A DNA stretch of 64,000 nt from an uncultured Geobacter sp. (GCA_937860145.1 CALMBF010000078.1:1-64000), one strand, 5' to 3'; shown: positions 25,897 to 35,541, counted from the first letter of the stretch. Notes: generated from the sequence alone by a model not told the origin. A program made the numbers and translations.

Positions 25897-26970
25897 CTAC
25901 AGGTAGTCCGTCAATCCGTTCCGTTGCAGCTCTTCCACAACTTTCTTCACATCCTGGGCACGGTCCTGACGGCAGACGAGAATGGCGTCGGGGGTATCCA
26001 CGACGATCAGGTCCTTCACCCCTACGAGGGCGGCCATCTTGTTGTTGCCGTACACGAGGGAGCCGGACGATCCGAGGGAGATCAGGCCGCGGGCCGCGAT
26101 GGCGACATTGCCGTCGCTATCGGACTCGATGACTTCCGGAAGTGCGCTCCAGCTCCCCACGTCGCTCCAGCCGAAGGAGGCGGGGATGACCAGGACATTG
26201 TTCGCCCGCTCCATCACGCCGTAGTCGATGGACTCCCCCGTGATCCCCGGGTAGATCCGTTCCACCTGGGGCCTGAGGCTGGCGGAGTCCCAGCCGGCAC
26301 CGAGCTGAAGGGTGTCGATGGCGGCGGAAAGTTCGGGCATCTGCCGGGACAGCTCCCCGCGGATCGCGTCCACCCGCCAGATGAACATGCCGCTGTTCCA
26401 GTAGAAATTGCCGGCGGCGAGGAACTCCAGGGCCCGGGCGGCATCCGGTTTCTCCACGAAACGGCGTACCGGGTAGGCCCCCGTGCCGCTCGCAGCGGTA
26501 TCCGCCTCGATGTAGCCGTAGCCGGTCTCGGGCCGCGTCGGCTCGATACCCAGGGTCACCAGCGCCCCGCTCTCGGCTGCCTGGCAGGCGGCAGCGGCCA
26601 CACGGCAGAACTCCTCCTCGTTACGGATGTAATGGTCGGCCGGCAGCACCAGCATGGTGGCCCCGGGGTCGCGGCTGGCGATGAGTGCGGCGGCGAGGGC
26701 GATGGCAGGGGCGGTATTGCGTCCCACCGGCTCCTCGATGACGTCAACGGGGAAACTCCCCAGGTCGGCGAGCTGCCGGGCGGTCTCCTCGGCCTGAAGG
26801 GAGTTGGTTACCACCATGATCCGCTCCGGCGCCAGGGGGAGCACCCGCTCCACCGTCCGCTGCAGCATCGACCTGCCGCCGAAGACGGACATCAGCTGCT
26901 TCGGCGTCTTCGTCCGCGACAACGGCCAGAACCTGGTTCCCGAACCACCTGCAAGTATCACAACGTACAT
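25897..26970 (-). CDS. manC: Mannose-1-phosphate guanylyltransferase (GDP)
   Basis: Forms GDP-mannose from mannose-1-phosphate and GTP, feeding polysaccharide and deoxyhexose pathways. 357 residues: the single-domain form without a fused phosphomannose isomerase. Motifs are ILAGGSGTRFWPLSRTKTPKQL (residues 5 onward), VLPADHYI, ETGYGYIE, FVEKPD, NSGMFIWR and ASFGWSDVGSW. It adjoins the oxidoreductase with zero spacing and follows pmbA by 10 bp. It may supply the polysaccharide locus some 25 kb away, though that link is inferred. Confidence 0.93.
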   Translation of the reverse strand: MYVVILAGGSGTRFWPLSRTKTPKQLMSVFGGRSMLQRTVERVLPLAPERIMVVTNSLQAEETARQLADLGSFPVDVIEEPVGRNTAPAIALAAALIASRDPGATMLVLPADHYIRNEEEFCRVAAAACQAAESGALVTLGIEPTRPETGYGYIEADTAASGTGAYPVRRFVEKPDAARALEFLAAGNFYWNSGMFIWRVDAIRGELSRQMPELSAAIDTLQLGAGWDSASLRPQVERIYPGITGESIDYGVMERANNVLVIPASFGWSDVGSWSALPEVIESDSDGNVAIAARGLISLGSSGSLVYGNNKMAALVGVKDLIVVDTPDAILVCRQDRAQDVKKVVEELQRNGLTDYL

Positions 26971-26980
26971 GAACGACTCC

Positions 26981-28318
26981 CTATTCGCCGCTGATGTCCA
27001 GCGCCGCTATTCGTAAGGACGGTGAACCGATCGGACTGAAGAACCTCAGGTCGTCTCCCACCATCTCCACATCTGCGAAAATATCCAGCACGTTGCCGGC
27101 AATGGCCACCCCCTTCACCGGCATCATCGCGACACCGTCCTCGATCAGGAAACCGGTCGCACCGACGGAGAAATCGCCGGAGACCGGGTTTGCCGTGTGC
27201 ATCCCGATCAGCCCGGTAAGGAGCATCCCCCTCGTGATGCCGGAGAGGAGACCTTCAGGGGGGGTGGGGCCGTTCTCGACGAAAAAGTTGCTCACCCCCA
27301 GGTGGGGTATCCCCTTCACCCCGCCCCGGGCCGAGTTCCCGGTCGACGGCATCCCCAATTTCACGCCGTACTTCGTGTCGTACAGGAAGGAGCGGACAAT
27401 CCCGTCCTCGACGAGGAGATTGTTGCGGTGGGGCACCCCTTCCCCGTCGAAAGGGGACGTGGCCATGCCGCCGGGGAGTGTCCCGTCATCCCTCACGACC
27501 AGCAGGGGGGAGAACATCTTCACCCCCAGCCTGTCCCTGAGCAGGGACTTCCCCTTGTCAAGGTTCTCGGCGGAGAAGGAGGGGGCAAGGAGTTCGAGAA
27601 ACTCGGCCGCCACCTGGTTGTCCAGCACCACCGGGGCACGCATGGTGGGTATCTTCCGTGCCCCGAGCATGGCGACGCTCTTTGTGGCGGCCCGCCGGGC
27701 AATGCGCCCGATGTCGACGGAGTCGAAACCGGTGCCGAACTCGAAGTCCCACCCCATCTGGGAATCACCGTCCGCCTCGGCCAGGGCGGCAAGGCTGCTG
27801 GAGACGGTGCTGCCCCGGTACTCGCCGTACACCCCGTTGGAGTTGCGGATATGGATCGCGTACAGCGTCTCCCCGTAGGTTGCCTTGCGGACCCGCTTGA
27901 TGCGGCTGTCGGCCGCAAGGGCCAGCCGCTCCAGTTCCAGGGCCCGCTCGATCTTCCGGCCGGTGTCCACCTCCCCTACTCCGTCGTCGTAGAGCTCCGG
28001 CATCTCCCGGCAGGGGAGCGGAGCAGGGAGGACATTGGCCTCGTCGGCACACTGGGAAAGGGCGCCGGTCAGGGCGTTGTCCACCATCTTCTCTAGGTCG
28101 CCGGGTGCAAAACTGGACGAGTAAGAAAAACCCATGCCGCCGTTTTTGAGCAGGCGGACACTCACGCCGACCGGCTCGGCCGACTTGAAGGTGTCGACTT
28201 TCCCCTCTTTCGCCTCGATGGAGAGGGTGGTCGAGTGGCCGGTCATGATCTCGTAGCCGTCGGGTGACCTGGCGGACAGGATGGCTTCGACGGCATCAGC
28301 TATCTTGACGATATTCAT
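26981..28318 (-). CDS. pmbA: TldE/PmbA-family metalloprotease-like protein
   Basis: 445-residue member of the TldD/TldE (PmbA) family. In enterobacteria TldD and TldE form a heterodimeric metalloprotease that matures microcin B17 and degrades CcdA. Seen here: the N-terminal GVSVRLLKNGGMGFSYSSSF, the middle VVLDNQVAAEFLELLAPSFSAENL, and C-terminal TGNSARG, GMHTANPVSGDFSVGATGFLIEDG. It lacks the HExxxH of the catalytic TldD subunit, which fits TldE. A tldD partner is not in the window. Confidence 0.9.
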   Translation of the reverse strand: MNIVKIADAVEAILSARSPDGYEIMTGHSTTLSIEAKEGKVDTFKSAEPVGVSVRLLKNGGMGFSYSSSFAPGDLEKMVDNALTGALSQCADEANVLPAPLPCREMPELYDDGVGEVDTGRKIERALELERLALAADSRIKRVRKATYGETLYAIHIRNSNGVYGEYRGSTVSSSLAALAEADGDSQMGWDFEFGTGFDSVDIGRIARRAATKSVAMLGARKIPTMRAPVVLDNQVAAEFLELLAPSFSAENLDKGKSLLRDRLGVKMFSPLLVVRDDGTLPGGMATSPFDGEGVPHRNNLLVEDGIVRSFLYDTKYGVKLGMPSTGNSARGGVKGIPHLGVSNFFVENGPTPPEGLLSGITRGMLLTGLIGMHTANPVSGDFSVGATGFLIEDGVAMMPVKGVAIAGNVLDIFADVEMVGDDLRFFSPIGSPSLRIAALDISGE

Positions 28319-28328
28319 GGGATATCCT

Positions 28329-28778
28329 TCAGAGGTCGACGATCATGGCGATTTCATCGCAATCGGGGAACTTGACGCACTTGATGCAGTCCCCCCAGAC
28401 CTTGTGGGGGAGTTCCGACTTGTCGACGATACGGAAGCCGAAGCGGGCAAAGAAGTCCGGCTTGTAGGTGAGACAGAAAAGGCGCTTGAGCCCCAGTTCG
28501 CGCGCCTCGTCGATGCACGCCTGGACCACCCGGGTGCCGACCCCCTTGCGCCCCGCGTCCTCCGACACGGCCACGGAACGGACCTCTGCAAGGTCTTCCC
28601 AGACGATATGGAGCGCCGAGACGCCCAGGAGCCTGCCGTCCTCCTCGATGATGTAGAAGTCGCGCACGGCTTCGTACAGCTCGGAGAGGGAGCGGGAGAG
28701 CATGTCACCACGGCTGGCGTAGTGGGTGAGCAGTTTCTGGATCTCCTTGACATCGGATATCTGGGCTTTACGGAGCAT
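28329..28778 (-). CDS. GNAT N-acetyltransferase, short ArgA-like
   Basis: 149-residue GNAT-fold acetyltransferase. The acetyl-CoA loop is VAVSEDAGRKGVGTRVVQ, and the C-terminal FARFGFRIVDKSELPHKVWGDCIKCVKFPDCDEIAM matches short N-acetylglutamate synthase-like proteins common in Geobacter relatives, where arginine synthesis may start with a stand-alone GNAT domain. The role is inferred; no arg genes are adjacent. It lies 36 bp after recN and 10 bp before pmbA on the same strand. Confidence 0.8.
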   Translation of the reverse strand: MLRKAQISDVKEIQKLLTHYASRGDMLSRSLSELYEAVRDFYIIEEDGRLLGVSALHIVWEDLAEVRSVAVSEDAGRKGVGTRVVQACIDEARELGLKRLFCLTYKPDFFARFGFRIVDKSELPHKVWGDCIKCVKFPDCDEIAMIVDL

Positions 28779-28814
28779 GGTACCCCTTTCGTGCTGGTAG
28801 CGGCAAAAGTCCTG

Positions 28815-30479
28815 TCAGCCCGCGGCTGCGTGCTGGATCAACTCTCTGGCATGCTCGCGGCTCTTGTCGGTGATGACCAGGGCGCCGAGCATCCGTGCAA
28901 TCTCCTCGACCCTGCCGGCCTCGTCGAGGCAGACGATGGCGGTGCGCGTCCGCTCCCCCTGGACCAGCTTTTCCACCCGGTAATGGTGGTCGGCGTGGGC
29001 AGCCACCTGGGGGAGATGGGTGATGCAGAGGACCTGTTGCCGTGCGGCAACGGTCTGCAGCTTTTTCCCCACCAGTGCCGAGGTCGCGCCGCCGATACCC
29101 GTATCGACCTCGTCGAAGACCAGGGTGGGGACGTCGCTCTCGGGGTGTAGCTGCTTCAGGGCGAGCATGATGCGCGACAGCTCGCCCCCCGAGGCGATCT
29201 TTGCCAGGGGCTTCGGCTCCTCGCCCGGGTTGGGGGAGAAGAGGAACTCGACCCGCTCGTACCCGCTCTCCCGCGGCTGGTCGAGGGTATCGAACCGGAC
29301 CGAGATGCGGGCATGGGTCATGGCCAGCTGGTGCAGCTCCCGCTCCAGGGCGGCCTGCAGCCTTGCCGCCGCCTCCCGACGCCTGCCGCTCAGCTCCTCG
29401 CCCAGGGAGCGCAGCTCCCGCTCCAGCCCGTCGCGCCGCGTTTCGAGTTCCCCGCGGTCATGCTCCCGGTTCTGCAGCTGCTGCAGCTCGCTCGCCATCT
29501 CCCCATGGGCGGCGAGGACCTCCCCGATCGTCGAGCCGTACTTCTTCTTCAGGCGGCGGATCACTTCGAGCCGGTCATCGACCGCCTGGATCCTGGCCGG
29601 GTCGGATTCGATGCGGCCGGCATAGTCCCGGAGGGAGAGCGCCGTATCCTCCAGCTGCAGGTAGGCGGAGGAGAGCGCATCCAGGAGGGGGCGCAGGGAG
29701 CCGTCGTACCGGCAGGCCTCGGTGACGGCCGTTTCCACGGTGCGTAGGGTGCCGAGGAGGGGACGCTCCCCGCCGTAGAGGGTCTCGTAGGCCCCCTCGG
29801 TACACGACAGGAGCTTCTCACCGTGGCTGAGGAGGTTCTTCTCCTGTTCCAGCTGTTCGTCTTCCCCGGGGGTCAGGGCTGCCGACCCTATCTCGTCGAC
29901 CTGATAGGCAAGGAGGTCCAGCCGCCTCAGGGCGTCCCGTTCCCCCTCCTCCAGGTGTCTCAGCTCCTCGGACACGGTGCGGTGGGTGCGGTGGAGCTGG
30001 CCGAAGGAAGAGCGGAGGTCGCGCAGGCCGGCAAACCCGTCCAGCAGTTCCAGGTGGTTGTCCACCCGGAGCAGGGTCTGGGACTCGTGCTGGCCGTAGA
30101 TGTTGACGAGACGGCTGGAAATCTCGGCCAGCAGACCGATGGTCGCCAGGCTGCCGTTGATGAAGACCCTGTTCTTCCCCGACCGGGAGATGACCCGCTT
30201 CACCAGCAGCTCATCGTCACCGTCGATCCCCTTGTCCGCAAGGAGCGCGCGCAGGTCGTCCCGTCCGGCGATGTCGAACATGGCCTCCACGGTCGCCTCG
30301 TCCATACCGGTGCGGATCAGGTCGCTCCCCCCGCGGGAACCGAGGAGGAGGTTGACCGCGTCGATGATAATGGACTTGCCGGCGCCCGTCTCACCGCTGA
30401 GGATGTTCAGCCCGGCGCCGAAACTCACCTGGAGGGTGTCGATGATGGCAAGATTTTTGACGGTAAGGTCGGATAGCAT
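28815..30479 (-). CDS. recN: DNA repair protein RecN
   Basis: SMC-like ATPase for double-strand break repair, 554 residues. Walker A is SGETGAGKSIIIDAVNLLLGS (about 29-49), coiled-coil arms span about 165-370, the ABC signature is ASGGELSRIMLALK and Walker B LVFDEVDTGIGG, followed by VLCITHLPQVAAHADHH. It is downstream of nadK, an arrangement seen in many bacteria, with an 81-bp gap holding a long inverted repeat. Confidence 0.97.
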   Translation of the reverse strand: MLSDLTVKNLAIIDTLQVSFGAGLNILSGETGAGKSIIIDAVNLLLGSRGGSDLIRTGMDEATVEAMFDIAGRDDLRALLADKGIDGDDELLVKRVISRSGKNRVFINGSLATIGLLAEISSRLVNIYGQHESQTLLRVDNHLELLDGFAGLRDLRSSFGQLHRTHRTVSEELRHLEEGERDALRRLDLLAYQVDEIGSAALTPGEDEQLEQEKNLLSHGEKLLSCTEGAYETLYGGERPLLGTLRTVETAVTEACRYDGSLRPLLDALSSAYLQLEDTALSLRDYAGRIESDPARIQAVDDRLEVIRRLKKKYGSTIGEVLAAHGEMASELQQLQNREHDRGELETRRDGLERELRSLGEELSGRRREAAARLQAALERELHQLAMTHARISVRFDTLDQPRESGYERVEFLFSPNPGEEPKPLAKIASGGELSRIMLALKQLHPESDVPTLVFDEVDTGIGGATSALVGKKLQTVAARQQVLCITHLPQVAAHADHHYRVEKLVQGERTRTAIVCLDEAGRVEEIARMLGALVITDKSREHARELIQHAAAG

Positions 30480-30497
30480 AACATCAGGTTCGATGAG

Positions 30498-30557
30498 CGA
30501 GGACCGAGGAGCGAGAAAATCTTAAAGACCTCCTCGAGCCTCGTACCTCGGTCCTCG
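30498..30557. repeat. Intergenic inverted repeat between nadK and recN
   Basis: CGAGGACCGAGG (30498-30509) is perfectly inverted as CCTCGGTCCTCG (30546-30557), with more partial pairing inside (CGAG/CTCG). No U-tract follows. It may be an mRNA hairpin separating the two cistrons or a dispersed REP-like unit. Confidence 0.65.
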
Positions 30558-30560
30558 TAC

Positions 30561-31415
30561 CTACCTTTCCCCCCACTTCAGCTTGGTCCTGAGGATTTCG
30601 AAATAATCGCGGCGTTCCGACGTGACCAGGTTGGCGCAATGGGCGGAACGGCAGATCTGTATCACGTCTCCTGACTTTAATTCCAGACCGACCTGGCCGT
30701 CAAGGGTGAGATACACATCCTCGTCGTCGAGGGAGTTGACGGTCACCGTTACCCGGGAGGCGTCGTCGATTACCAGCGGCCTGTTGGTAAGGGTATGGGG
30801 GCAGATGGGGGTGATGACGATGCAGTTCATCGAGGGGGTTACGATCGGGCCGCCGGCGGAAAGGGAATAGCCGGTGGAGCCGGTGGGGGTGCTGATGATG
30901 AGGCCGTCGGCCTTGAACGTCGTCAGGTCGAAATCGTTCACCCTCGTTTTCAGGTCGACGATCCGGGCCAGGGCCCCCTTGTTGATGACCACGTCATTGA
31001 GAACGAGGTGGGAAGCCATCTGCCGGCCGTCCCGCTCCAGGGTGGCCTGCAGCATCTGGCGTTGGGAAATCCGGAAATCACCGGCGAGGCACTTTTCCAG
31101 CGCCGGGTAGAGCTCGTCGACCGTGATCTCCGTGATGAAGCCCAGGCTCCCCAGGTTGACCGCCAGGATGGGGACGTTTCGTCCCCCGAGGATCCGCGCC
31201 GTGGAGATCAGGGTGCCGTCGCCTCCGAGCACCACGACCAGGTCGGCCTGTCCGGGGATGTCCGCGGCCCTGACCCCCGGGCAGTGCATGTGGCGGGCAA
31301 GGTGGGACTCCACCAGCGGCTCGAAACCGCGCTCCTTCAGCCAGCGGAAGAGCTCTCCGGCAACATCCTGGCAACGGGGATCGTGAACCTTGGCAAACAC
31401 GGCTATTTTTTTCAT
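30561..31415 (-). CDS. nadK: NAD kinase
   Basis: ATP-dependent NAD+ 2'-phosphokinase, the source of NADP. 284 residues from ATG 31413-31415 (MKKIAVF), which has GAGG seven bases upstream; an in-frame start further up is less likely. The catalytic motif LGGDGTLIS is at 64-71, then NLGSLGFITE, the Asn-Asp of HLVLNDVVINKG, and ISTPTGSTGYSLSAGGPI. Same strand as recN. Divergent from glgP across about 250 bp. Confidence 0.96.
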   Translation of the reverse strand: MKKIAVFAKVHDPRCQDVAGELFRWLKERGFEPLVESHLARHMHCPGVRAADIPGQADLVVVLGGDGTLISTARILGGRNVPILAVNLGSLGFITEITVDELYPALEKCLAGDFRISQRQMLQATLERDGRQMASHLVLNDVVINKGALARIVDLKTRVNDFDLTTFKADGLIISTPTGSTGYSLSAGGPIVTPSMNCIVITPICPHTLTNRPLVIDDASRVTVTVNSLDDEDVYLTLDGQVGLELKSGDVIQICRSAHCANLVTSERRDYFEILRTKLKWGER

Positions 31416-31498
31416 CAACGGCCTCTGTACCCTGATATGAGTTGATTTTAGTAGCATGCTTTACCATGCGTGTCTATGGAAAAGCGGTGATTTGGGGC

Positions 31499-31504
31499 TA
31501 TAAT
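31499..31504 (+). promoter_or_regulatory. TATAAT -10 element upstream of glgP
   Basis: A perfect TATAAT lies about 160 bp before the glgP start in the 251-bp divergent gap to nadK. No good -35 hexamer is at 17 bp, so only the -10 is supported. The rest of the gap shows a GC-rich palindrome-like stretch (GCGCGGCTGCGCCGCGCC). Confidence 0.3.
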
Positions 31505-31666
31505 GGAGGAGTTGCGCGCGGCTGCGCCGCGCCACGGCGGAAGGCCGTCCGGACATTGCCGCTTGAGTATTCCACCGAATTGCAGTAGTTATCAGACAGC
31601 TTGCCCCACGGCAGGCTGCAGCGCACTCCAGGCCGGAACGAACCGACCCGCCTGGCGGAGACCGTG

Positions 31667-34201
31667 ATGAGCGACACCTACGAACTTCCCAGCGAGGCCA
31701 CCGCCGAGCTCGACACAACCATGAGGATCATCAAGTCCTTCCTCGAGCACATCGAGTACACCCTCGGCAAGGACAAGTATACCGCCGTCGACCGGGATAT
31801 CTTCAACGCCCTCTCCTACGCCGTCCGCGACCGCCTGGTGGAGCGCTGGCTCGACACCCAGCAGGACTACTACCACAAGGACCCGAAGCGGGTCTACTAC
31901 GTCTCCATGGAGTTCCTCATGGGCCGGTTCCTCGAGAACTCCCTCATCAACATGGGGATACTGGACGACTACAAGAGCGCCATGGAGTCCCTCGGCTACG
32001 ATTTCGAGAAGATCATCGAAAACGAGGAGGATGCGGGCCTGGGCAACGGCGGCCTCGGCAGACTGGCCTCCTGCTTCCTCGACTCCCTGGCGACCATGTC
32101 AATCCCGGCCTACGGCTACGGCATCCGCTACGAATACGGCATATTCAGGCAGAAGATCATCGACGGCGCCCAGGTCGAACTGCCGGACAACTGGCTCCGC
32201 TACGTCAACCCCTGGGAGCTCGACCGCCAGCAGCACCTGCACGAGGTCAAGTTCTACGGCCGGGTCGTGGAACGGCACGAACCGGACGGCAGGGTCCACC
32301 AGCAGTGGATCGACACGGAAAACATCATGGCCATGGCCTACGACACCCCCATCCCGGGGTACAACACCCACACGGCCAACACCCTCAGGCTCTGGAGCGC
32401 CAAGGCGACCCGTGAGTTCGACCTGAAATTCTTCAACGAGGGGAACTACATCAGGGCCGTGGAAAAGAAGATGACCTCGGAGAATATCTCCAAGGTCCTC
32501 TACCCGGCCGACAACGTGCAGGAGGGGCGCGAACTCCGCTTCAAGCAGGAGTATTTCCTCGCCTCGTCGACCATCCACGATGTCCTCTACCGCTACAAGA
32601 AGATGCACGACGACCTCCGCCAGCTTCCGGACAAGGTCGCGGTGCAGCTGAACGATACCCACCCTGCCCTCTGCATCCCCGAGATGATGCGCATCCTCCT
32701 GGATGTGGAGCATTTCAGCTGGGAAGAGGCCTGGGAGGTCACGTTCAGGACCTTTGCCTACACCAACCACACCATCCTCCCGGAAGCCCTGGAAAAATGG
32801 CCGATCTGGTTCTTCGAGCATATCCTCCCCCGGCACCTGATGATCATCTACGAGATCAACGAACGGTTCCTCCTCGATGTCCGGAGCCGGTTCCCCGATG
32901 ACGAACCCCGCGTCGAGCGGATGTCCATCGTCGAAGAGCACTGGGAGCGGAAGATCAGGATGGCCAACCTGGCGATCATCGGCAGCCACTCGGTCAACGG
33001 CGTGGCCGCCCTGCACACCGAGATCCTGAAAAACGACCTCTTCCACGACTTCTACGAGATGTTCCCCGAGAGGTTCAACAACAAGACCAACGGCATCACC
33101 CAGCGGCGCTGGCTGCGCAAGGCGAACCCCGGCCTGTCGGGACTCATCTCGAGCCGGATCGGCGACGGCTGGGCAACCGACCTGTACGAGATGGAAAAGC
33201 TCCGCCCCCTTGCCGAAGATCCGGCGTTCAGGGAGGAGTGGCACCAGGTGAAACTGGCGGCAAAACGGCAGCTTGCCGACTATATCCTCAAGCACAACTG
33301 CATCCAGGTGGATGTGGACTCCCTGTTCGACTGCCAGGTGAAGAGAATCCACGAATACAAGCGCCAGCTCCTCAACGTGCTCCACATCATCGCCCTGTAC
33401 AACAGGCTGAAGCACAACCCGGGTCAGGCGATCGCTCCGCGGACCTTCATCTTCAGCGGCAAGGCCGCCCCCTCCTACGTCATGGCCAAGCTGGTGGTCC
33501 GCCTGATCAACGGGGTCGCCGACGTGGTCAACAACGACCCGGAGATCGGCGACAGGCTCAAGGTCGTCTTCCTGGCCAACTACAACGTTACCCTGGCGGA
33601 GCGGATCTTCCCCGCGGCCGACCTGTCGGAGCAGATCTCCACCGCCGGCACCGAGGCGTCGGGAACGGGCAACATGAAGTTCACCCTCAACGGTGCCCTC
33701 ACCATCGGCACCCTGGACGGGGCCAACATCGAGATCATGGAGGAGGTCGGGAGGGAGAACATCTTCATCTTCGGCCTCGATGCCGGCGAAGTCGGACGAC
33801 TGCGCAACGACTACAACCCCATGGACTGGTACAAGGGGAACCCAGAACTGAAACAGGTCCTGGACATGATCGGGGGGGGGCGGTTTTCCCCCGAGGCCCC
33901 CGCCCTCTTCCAGCCCATCGTCGACTCGCTCCTCCACGACGGCGACTACTACATGCTGATGGCCGACTTCACCTCCTACGTGGCGACCCAGGACGAGGTG
34001 GGGAAACTCTACCTCGACCGGGACGAATGGCTGCGCAAGTCGATCCTCAACACCGCGGGGGTCGGCAAGTTTTCCAGCGACCGGACAATCCAGGAGTATG
34101 CCCGCGACATCTGGGGGGTCGGCTCCCACCCGGTGGGGAGCAGGCTCCGGCGCGCCCTTGAAGACGAATCCATCATACCCCCGGGAATTTCTACACGATG
34201 A
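31667..34201 (+). CDS. glgP: Glycogen/starch/alpha-glucan phosphorylase
   Basis: PLP-dependent phosphorylase that releases glucose-1-phosphate from alpha-1,4-glucan. 844 residues, GT35 family. Substrate-site motifs include DAGLGNGGLGRLASCFLDS, YGYGIRYEYGIFRQ and NDTHPALCIPE; the PLP Lys671 sits in EASGTGNMKFTLNGALTIGTLDG. Start ATG 31667 (MSDTYELP) has GGAG six bases before it. The last four bases overlap rarA (ATGA). It opens a plus-strand operon that continues with rarA, pfkA and threonine aldolase. Confidence 0.97.
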   Translation: MSDTYELPSEATAELDTTMRIIKSFLEHIEYTLGKDKYTAVDRDIFNALSYAVRDRLVERWLDTQQDYYHKDPKRVYYVSMEFLMGRFLENSLINMGILDDYKSAMESLGYDFEKIIENEEDAGLGNGGLGRLASCFLDSLATMSIPAYGYGIRYEYGIFRQKIIDGAQVELPDNWLRYVNPWELDRQQHLHEVKFYGRVVERHEPDGRVHQQWIDTENIMAMAYDTPIPGYNTHTANTLRLWSAKATREFDLKFFNEGNYIRAVEKKMTSENISKVLYPADNVQEGRELRFKQEYFLASSTIHDVLYRYKKMHDDLRQLPDKVAVQLNDTHPALCIPEMMRILLDVEHFSWEEAWEVTFRTFAYTNHTILPEALEKWPIWFFEHILPRHLMIIYEINERFLLDVRSRFPDDEPRVERMSIVEEHWERKIRMANLAIIGSHSVNGVAALHTEILKNDLFHDFYEMFPERFNNKTNGITQRRWLRKANPGLSGLISSRIGDGWATDLYEMEKLRPLAEDPAFREEWHQVKLAAKRQLADYILKHNCIQVDVDSLFDCQVKRIHEYKRQLLNVLHIIALYNRLKHNPGQAIAPRTFIFSGKAAPSYVMAKLVVRLINGVADVVNNDPEIGDRLKVVFLANYNVTLAERIFPAADLSEQISTAGTEASGTGNMKFTLNGALTIGTLDGANIEIMEEVGRENIFIFGLDAGEVGRLRNDYNPMDWYKGNPELKQVLDMIGGGRFSPEAPALFQPIVDSLLHDGDYYMLMADFTSYVATQDEVGKLYLDRDEWLRKSILNTAGVGKFSSDRTIQEYARDIWGVGSHPVGSRLRRALEDESIIPPGISTR

Positions 34202-35541
34202 GTGCCACCGAAGACCTCTTTACCCATGCCACGGCCGGCAGGATGGAACAGCTGGCCCCCCTTGCCGAACGGATGCGCCCCCGCACCCTGGACGAGTACA
34301 TCGGCCAGGAACACCTGCTCGGCACGGGGAAACTCCTGCGCCGGATGATCGAGAACGACCAGCTCGCCTCCCTCCTCTTCTGGGGCCCCCCGGGGTCGGG
34401 GAAGACCACCCTCGCCCGGGTCATCGCCAATGCCACGAGCGCCCATTTCATCTTCTTCTCCGCCATCCTCTCGGGGATCAAGGAGATCCGCGACATTGTC
34501 CGCGAAGCCCAGGACGAACTTGCCTACCGCGGTCGCAAGACGATCCTCTTCGTCGACGAGATCCACCGTTTCAACAAGAGCCAGCAGGACGCCTTCCTCC
34601 CCTACGTGGAGAAGGGGGTCTTCACCATCATCGGCGCCACGACGGAGAACCCCTCCTTCGAGGTGATCGCCCCCCTCCTCTCCCGCTGCAAGGTGCTGAT
34701 ACTCAACCCCCTCAACGAGGTGGAGCTGGTTCACATCCTCCGCCAAGCCCTCGGCGACAGGGAACGGGGGCTGGGAGAGCTCGACCTGGAGATCACCGAC
34801 GAGGCCCTCGCGGCCATCGCCGAATATGCCGGGGGGGACGCCCGCCGCGCCCTCAACACCCTGGAGAACAGCGCCAGGCTCTACAGCGGCAGGACCATCG
34901 ACCTGGCGGCCGTGCAGGAGGCGATCCAGCAGAAGCCCCTTCTCTACGACAAGGGGGGGGAAGAGCACTACAACGTCATCTCGGCCTTCATCAAGTCCAT
35001 GCGCGGCTCCGACCCCGATGCGGCCCTCTACTGGCTGGCGCGGATGATCGAGTCCGGCGAGGACCCCCTCTTCATCCTCCGGCGCATGGTCATCCTGGCG
35101 TCCGAGGATATCGGCAATGCCGACCCCCGGGCCCTGCAGATCGCCGTCTCGGCCCTCCAGGCGTTCCAGTTCGTGGGGATGCCCGAGGGGAGGATCATCA
35201 TGGCCCAGGCGGTAACCTACCTTGCCACAGCCCCCAAGTCCAACGCCTCCTATGCCGGCATCAACGCCGCCCTGGCCGAAGTCCGCAGGAGCGGCTCCCT
35301 CCCGGTGCCGCTGCATATCCGCAACGCCCCCACCAAGCTGATGAAGGAGGCAGGATACGGCAAGGGGTACCTCTACGCCCACGACTACGTGGAAGGGGTC
35401 GTCGCCCAGGATTACCTGCCGGAGAAACTGAAGGGTACGACCTACTACGACCCGAAGGGGAACGGCTATGAGAAGAGCATCAAGGAGCGGATGAACTGGA
35501 TCAAGAACAGGACCAAGACCACACCGGGGGAAGAGTCATGA
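34198..35541 (+). CDS. rarA: Replication-associated recombination protein A (MgsA/RarA)
   Basis: AAA+ ATPase of 447 residues related to clamp loaders, acting at stalled replication forks. Start motif LAERMRPRTLDEYIGQEHLLG, Walker A WGPPGSGKTTLARV (about 62-73), Walker B LFVDEIHRFNKSQQDAFLP, sensor 1 ATTENPSFEV, and the tetramerisation region YNVISAFIKSMRGSDPDAALYWLARM. It overlaps glgP and pfkA by 4 bp on each side, an unusual insertion of a recombination gene inside a carbohydrate operon. Confidence 0.96.
   Translation: MSATEDLFTHATAGRMEQLAPLAERMRPRTLDEYIGQEHLLGTGKLLRRMIENDQLASLLFWGPPGSGKTTLARVIANATSAHFIFFSAILSGIKEIRDIVREAQDELAYRGRKTILFVDEIHRFNKSQQDAFLPYVEKGVFTIIGATTENPSFEVIAPLLSRCKVLILNPLNEVELVHILRQALGDRERGLGELDLEITDEALAAIAEYAGGDARRALNTLENSARLYSGRTIDLAAVQEAIQQKPLLYDKGGEEHYNVISAFIKSMRGSDPDAALYWLARMIESGEDPLFILRRMVILASEDIGNADPRALQIAVSALQAFQFVGMPEGRIIMAQAVTYLATAPKSNASYAGINAALAEVRRSGSLPVPLHIRNAPTKLMKEAGYGKGYLYAHDYVEGVVAQDYLPEKLKGTTYYDPKGNGYEKSIKERMNWIKNRTKTTPGEES

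Noticed and set aside
24409-26994. Very long open frame on the plus strand opposite the oxidoreductase and manC genes
   Set aside because: It is antisense to two clear enzymes and has the Gly/Arg/Val-rich composition produced by high-GC codon bias; no motif or ribosome site supports it.
26981-28318. PmbA/TldE as the protease that trims the RiPP precursor
   Set aside because: It lies over 12 kb away in a housekeeping run, needs a TldD partner not seen here, and no linkage to the RiPP operon is visible.
31505-31560. GGAGGAG plus TTG as start of a small gene ahead of glgP
   Set aside because: The frame after the TTG is short, G/C-palindromic and shows no similarity or conserved features.
32099-34129. 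Long minus-strand open frame opposite glgP
   Set aside because: Fully inside glgP, whose motifs are complete; composition is that of an antisense shadow.
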